Assembly: GCA_037954665.1 (NCBI GenBank)
Contig: JBBMOL010000065.1
Coordinates: 1,426,001 to 1,490,000 of the forward strand
Direction of reading: 5' to 3'
From: Laguncularia racemosa
Lineage: Eukaryota; Streptophyta; Magnoliopsida; Myrtales; Combretaceae
Length of the DNA: 64,000 nucleotides
The position numbers were made by a program, and so were the translations under genes. The first letter of the stretch is position 1. Each line of letters opens with the position of its first letter. Below are positions 60,417 to 64,000 of the stretch, in pieces. The notes beneath the pieces were generated by a model. The model was not told where the DNA came from, made no database searches, and was given only the letters and a program-made list of their open reading frames with translations.

Positions 60417-63400
60417 ATCACTGACATGCATAACAAGAAACAAGGAGTCATATATAATTGTAAAATATATTCAACTAAGTAGTTATGTGCTATGTATAAC
60501 TTATAGTTGTTAGGTATTAAATTATTTAATTATAATACTTAATCAATTCCTATGGCATGAGTGATATGTAGAAGTTAAACTTTCAAAGAATTATAATTTT
60601 TAATTAATAAATAATCAGACATGATTAATAAAATACCTATAGATGCATAACCATATTAATTAATATAGTCAATGCCATAAGTAAAAACAATAATTTTAAT
60701 TTCCAATCAAAACTAAGAAATTAATTTACACAACTCAAAATAGGAAATCATAATTTACTTTTAACCTTAATGACATGGTGCCAATGACATCATAGCATGG
60801 TGGCATAAATATTGAATTTTTAGTAGAATTGATTAGGTTTGACTTCTTTCTCTTCTAATTGTAATTGTAGTTGATAGAAAAAAGAAATCCTAATAATACG
60901 ATTAATGAAATATCATAATGACACTAAAAAACTAAGAAAACATACTTTAAACCTTTCCTAAACATCAAATATAATTTTAGTGCCTTTTTCATAATTTACT
61001 CCAACTAGAGACTATTTGTTGAGACGAGAGAGAGTGGCACTTTAAGGTCGTGCTAAATCATTAAACTCTAAAACTCTTTTACTTTTAGTTTTAGATCTAA
61101 TCAAAATAACTAAAACTTAGAAATTGAATTTATTAATCATGAAATTGAATTGTGAAAGAAAACTCTACAAAATCAAATCCATATATTGATAGGTCAAAAT
61201 CTTGAAAGATTAAAAAGTCTCTTAATTCATACACCAACAACCCGTAAGCCCTAAAACATCAAATTTGCATCCTAAATGACAAAATTGGAATTGATATGTA
61301 CGTTAAACCAACCCTTAAGAAATTCTAGACTTTAAATTGCAATCAAAGCCCTAACCTTAGTGAATTGATTAATTTCACCAAAAACCAAAACTCTATATTA
61401 GTAACTAAGACATAGATTTATTTATAAAAAGAAATTATTCACTAATCAATCAATTTTCTAAGTCCTAAATTTGATAAAACAATTTTATAGGACCTTAAAG
61501 CAAAACCCTAGATGTTAATTTAGGCAAAACCATGTATTACAGCGGGGAAAAAAGAGATGAAACTAGGTTGAAATGATTCATGTAATTGACCACATTACTG
61601 TGATGGTCAATGACTTCCTTATCTAATAAACCCTCCTAACTTCTTATTTTACCCAAATTTTGTTCTAAATCTTGTTCCAATGCAATTCATGACCCTAAAT
61701 TGATTTAGAAGTATCCTAAACCTAGTGTATAATTGAAAAAAAAATAATTTAATATGAACTTTACAAAATTACTAGAATGGTTGAATTTACAAATGTATAG
61801 GGAATGTGGTGGAAATGAAACAAGATGTTAATTTATGGATAAAACAAGTGCAAGTAAGTGTGTTTTACCTTGGTTATTGTTTATATGTGTTAGGATTAGT
61901 AAATAAATCTAATCATATATGGCCCTTAATTAATTAGTTGAACACTATTTCTCCTGGTGCTAAAGTCAATAACCTTTTAGATAAATAAGTTGTGGATTGT
62001 GTACCTATTACCTATTGAGAGTTGAATATTCATAATGAAATGTTTGTACTTAGGTATTGATATCACCTTTTTTTTTTTTTTTTTGTAGATTTACAAGTTG
62101 CTAATATGGTAAAAACAAGACTAGTATGGTTTAGGAAATTAAGACAAAGTTGTTAGTGGGTCAAAAGAGTTATATGTAATACTATTACGAATGATTGTTA
62201 GTAGATTGAGCTATAATAGTTGATATGGGTAATAAACCTAATATGAGACATTTTTTTTTGTGTTTTTATACGAATATTGATGGCATTGTTGCGATTTGGA
62301 GATCAATGAATCTATGTTTTGACATTACATCTAGGTTGTCAAGCTCACTTATGTTTGTTGCTCTCATAATTATCAAATAACAGGTTTTATATAAAGGCTA
62401 TATCTTTTTTTTTTTTTATTTGCACTAGTTTATAAAATTTAAATACATGCCATTTGTCATGAATACGTTTATGGTAGACTAAGTATTTGCTGAATTTTAT
62501 AATTTATCTATTTAAGGATTGTTTAAAAACATTTCAAGAATTTAGTAGTTTATTGATTTGAAGACCAAAAGTGCCAAACTCCAAGATTTGTACAAGCATC
62601 AAGGACATGCGGTGTACTATCTTGCCCTGGGGTGGTAATTTCCCTATAATAATCACACCTTTTTTTTAATAATATAATATTATTATTATTATTTAATATT
62701 ACTGCGTGACTGAATATAAGCCAAGTCAAGCTCCCTTGAATAAGATAAGGTTAAAACCATTTTTGAGAGTTATCGCCAAAAACGAAAGGTCATGAGATCG
62801 CAAGATCCAGGTGGCATGCTATTATTATTATTATTGGCAAATAGAAAAGTCACCCATCATTTGCTGACTGGGCTGGGAACAATTTGTCATATAATTATGA
62901 AGATGCTTTACTGTTTTTTTTTTAATTAATTTGCAATCTAGCTTTAATTAATTCTAGGTAGTTGAAAGCCACTAAGCGTGGATCACAGTTGACCCTTTTC
63001 TTCAACTAATTTATTGGTTATATGATTATATAAATATTTTTATTAAGTTAAAAAGGTCTTTTTTTATCTGATGTTAATGAGATTAGATTTCTAATAGAAT
63101 TGACTTTTGTGAAAGTAAATAAAATTAAGCTATAATTAATGAATAGTAAACAAATTTAAATGCTAATACCGCGTTCTTTCACATTTATAAAAGTTATAGA
63201 AAAAAATAAAATAAATCATTTATATTTTAAATAACTTTCCAATAGCACTTCTAGAGAGAGAAAAGTGAATTTAATAGAAAACCAAGGAGCTTGACAGCCC
63301 CCAGATTGCGCCGGACTCGCTTATAAGCCAGGCCGATGTCGGGTCCCAAGAAAATAGACACGGAGCCAATACGTGTCTAAATAGCATAGAAATGGATTCC

Positions 63401-63917
63401 TTAATTTTTTTTTTAATTTATCTTGTTAATTATATGTAATTAATCTTGACATTATAAGAAAAAAAAGTATGATAACGTAATAATGTAATAAAATATTTAA
63501 AAGTTTAAGTAGTTATTATTATAAATTTATAATTAAGGAAAATTAAAAAAAAAAAATTGGAGGATAGAAGTTTTGTGGTTGAAATTGTTAATTTTAGAAA
63601 CCCAAAAAACTAAAAAATTCTTTGACTAAACATTACATGTGCTTCATTCAATGTAACTAATAAATTACACATTAAAATATCTAATCACTTCGCTTCACTT
63701 CATAAACAATATAAAAAGAATAAGATAAATTTCCAATTCTGATTAAAAAAAGGGATAAATTTCCAAAGACAGCGTAGGAACAAAATAAAATAAAACAAAA
63801 AACATTAACTGCATTCAACTCTATAAACAAGAGACCACTAGGTTTTATGTCTTATTCAACGGGCGTGGCAAACGGTATTTAAAAAAAAACATAACTGTAA
63901 TTTAAAATTCTCAAATT

Positions 63918-63975
63918 AAAAAAAAAAAAAAAAAAAAAACCGACGGACGGACGGACAGACAGACAGGCACATACA
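63918..63975 (+). repeat. Poly-A followed by ACGG/ACAG tetranucleotide microsatellite
   Basis: About 20 A lead into (ACGG)n that changes to (ACAG)n and then degenerates. The neighbouring units differ by G to A. Confidence 0.8.
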
Positions 63976-64000
63976 GAGAGTACAAACGTTAACTTCTCAA

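Larger units (their letters stand above)
56880..63935. other. AT-rich intergenic DNA without recognisable genes
   Basis: I found no coding sequence I can support. Noted inside are a perfect 10-bp inverted repeat at 59,092-59,114, an imperfect GGTTTAGTTTG/CAAACTGAACC inverted pair at 59,430-59,500, an AT microsatellite near 60,398-60,416, a TTA run near 62,818-62,835, and a GC-richer patch at 63,295-63,350. Confidence 0.5.

Noticed and set aside
63295..63350. GC-richer patch as a promoter or exon
   Set aside because: No open frame or splice signal pattern could be joined to it within the window.

Overview
The window looks like nuclear DNA of an angiosperm, probably a eudicot. It is AT-rich, and most of it is LTR retrotransposons of the plant Ty3/gypsy type plus small DNA transposons. 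I recognise only one intact host gene, a seven-exon HIPL-type (hedgehog-interacting-protein-like) gene on the minus strand at 21,170-25,946. All calls come from reading the sequence by eye; no database search was run.

Layout. 2-466: remnant of an unidentified acidic coding sequence. 779-5,754: heavily decayed chromovirus (Ty3/gypsy with a chromodomain-like end), followed by a putative 3' LTR to about 8,615 that contains a long TG-rich minisatellite. 8,616-9,900: possible hAT-like element. 9,945-10,500: about 90-bp tandem repeats of the same family as those in the 3' UTR of the large element at 48 kb. 10,560-11,884: minus-strand LTR remnant. 11,887-18,077 (to about 18,713): remnant of a Tat-like Ty3/gypsy element, with an integrase C-terminus on the plus strand, degenerate repeats, and an antisense ORF resembling the plant 'putative gypsy-type transposon' family. 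That ORF is itself split by a 2.9-kb solo LTR. 21,170-25,946: the HIPL gene. 27,540-33,620: an old tandem segmental duplication. 34,488-35,535: two copies of a foldback element. 36,092-52,160: a minus-strand LTR split by a complete 14.7-kb Tat/Ogre-like retrotransposon (36,840-51,552). 52,161-56,870: several MITE/hAT-like elements and a possible Ty1/copia LTR edge. 56,880-64,000: AT-rich intergenic DNA with microsatellites.

The Tat/Ogre-like element is the centrepiece. It has two LTRs of about 2.1 kb, a 5-bp target duplication (ACATG), a primer-binding site, an extra ORF1 upstream of gag, gag-protease, a phase-compatible 102-bp intron between protease and reverse transcriptase, RT/RNase H, a second RNase H, integrase, a tandem-repeat 3' UTR and a polypurine tract. 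Each LTR also carries a consensus 5' splice site in the leader, and a compact tRNA-like unit with A box, B box and T-run terminator that could be read by RNA polymerase III. ORF1, gag and pol are broken by stops and one frameshift. Almost all the stops are single C-to-T or G-to-A changes, as expected from decay of methylated cytosines.
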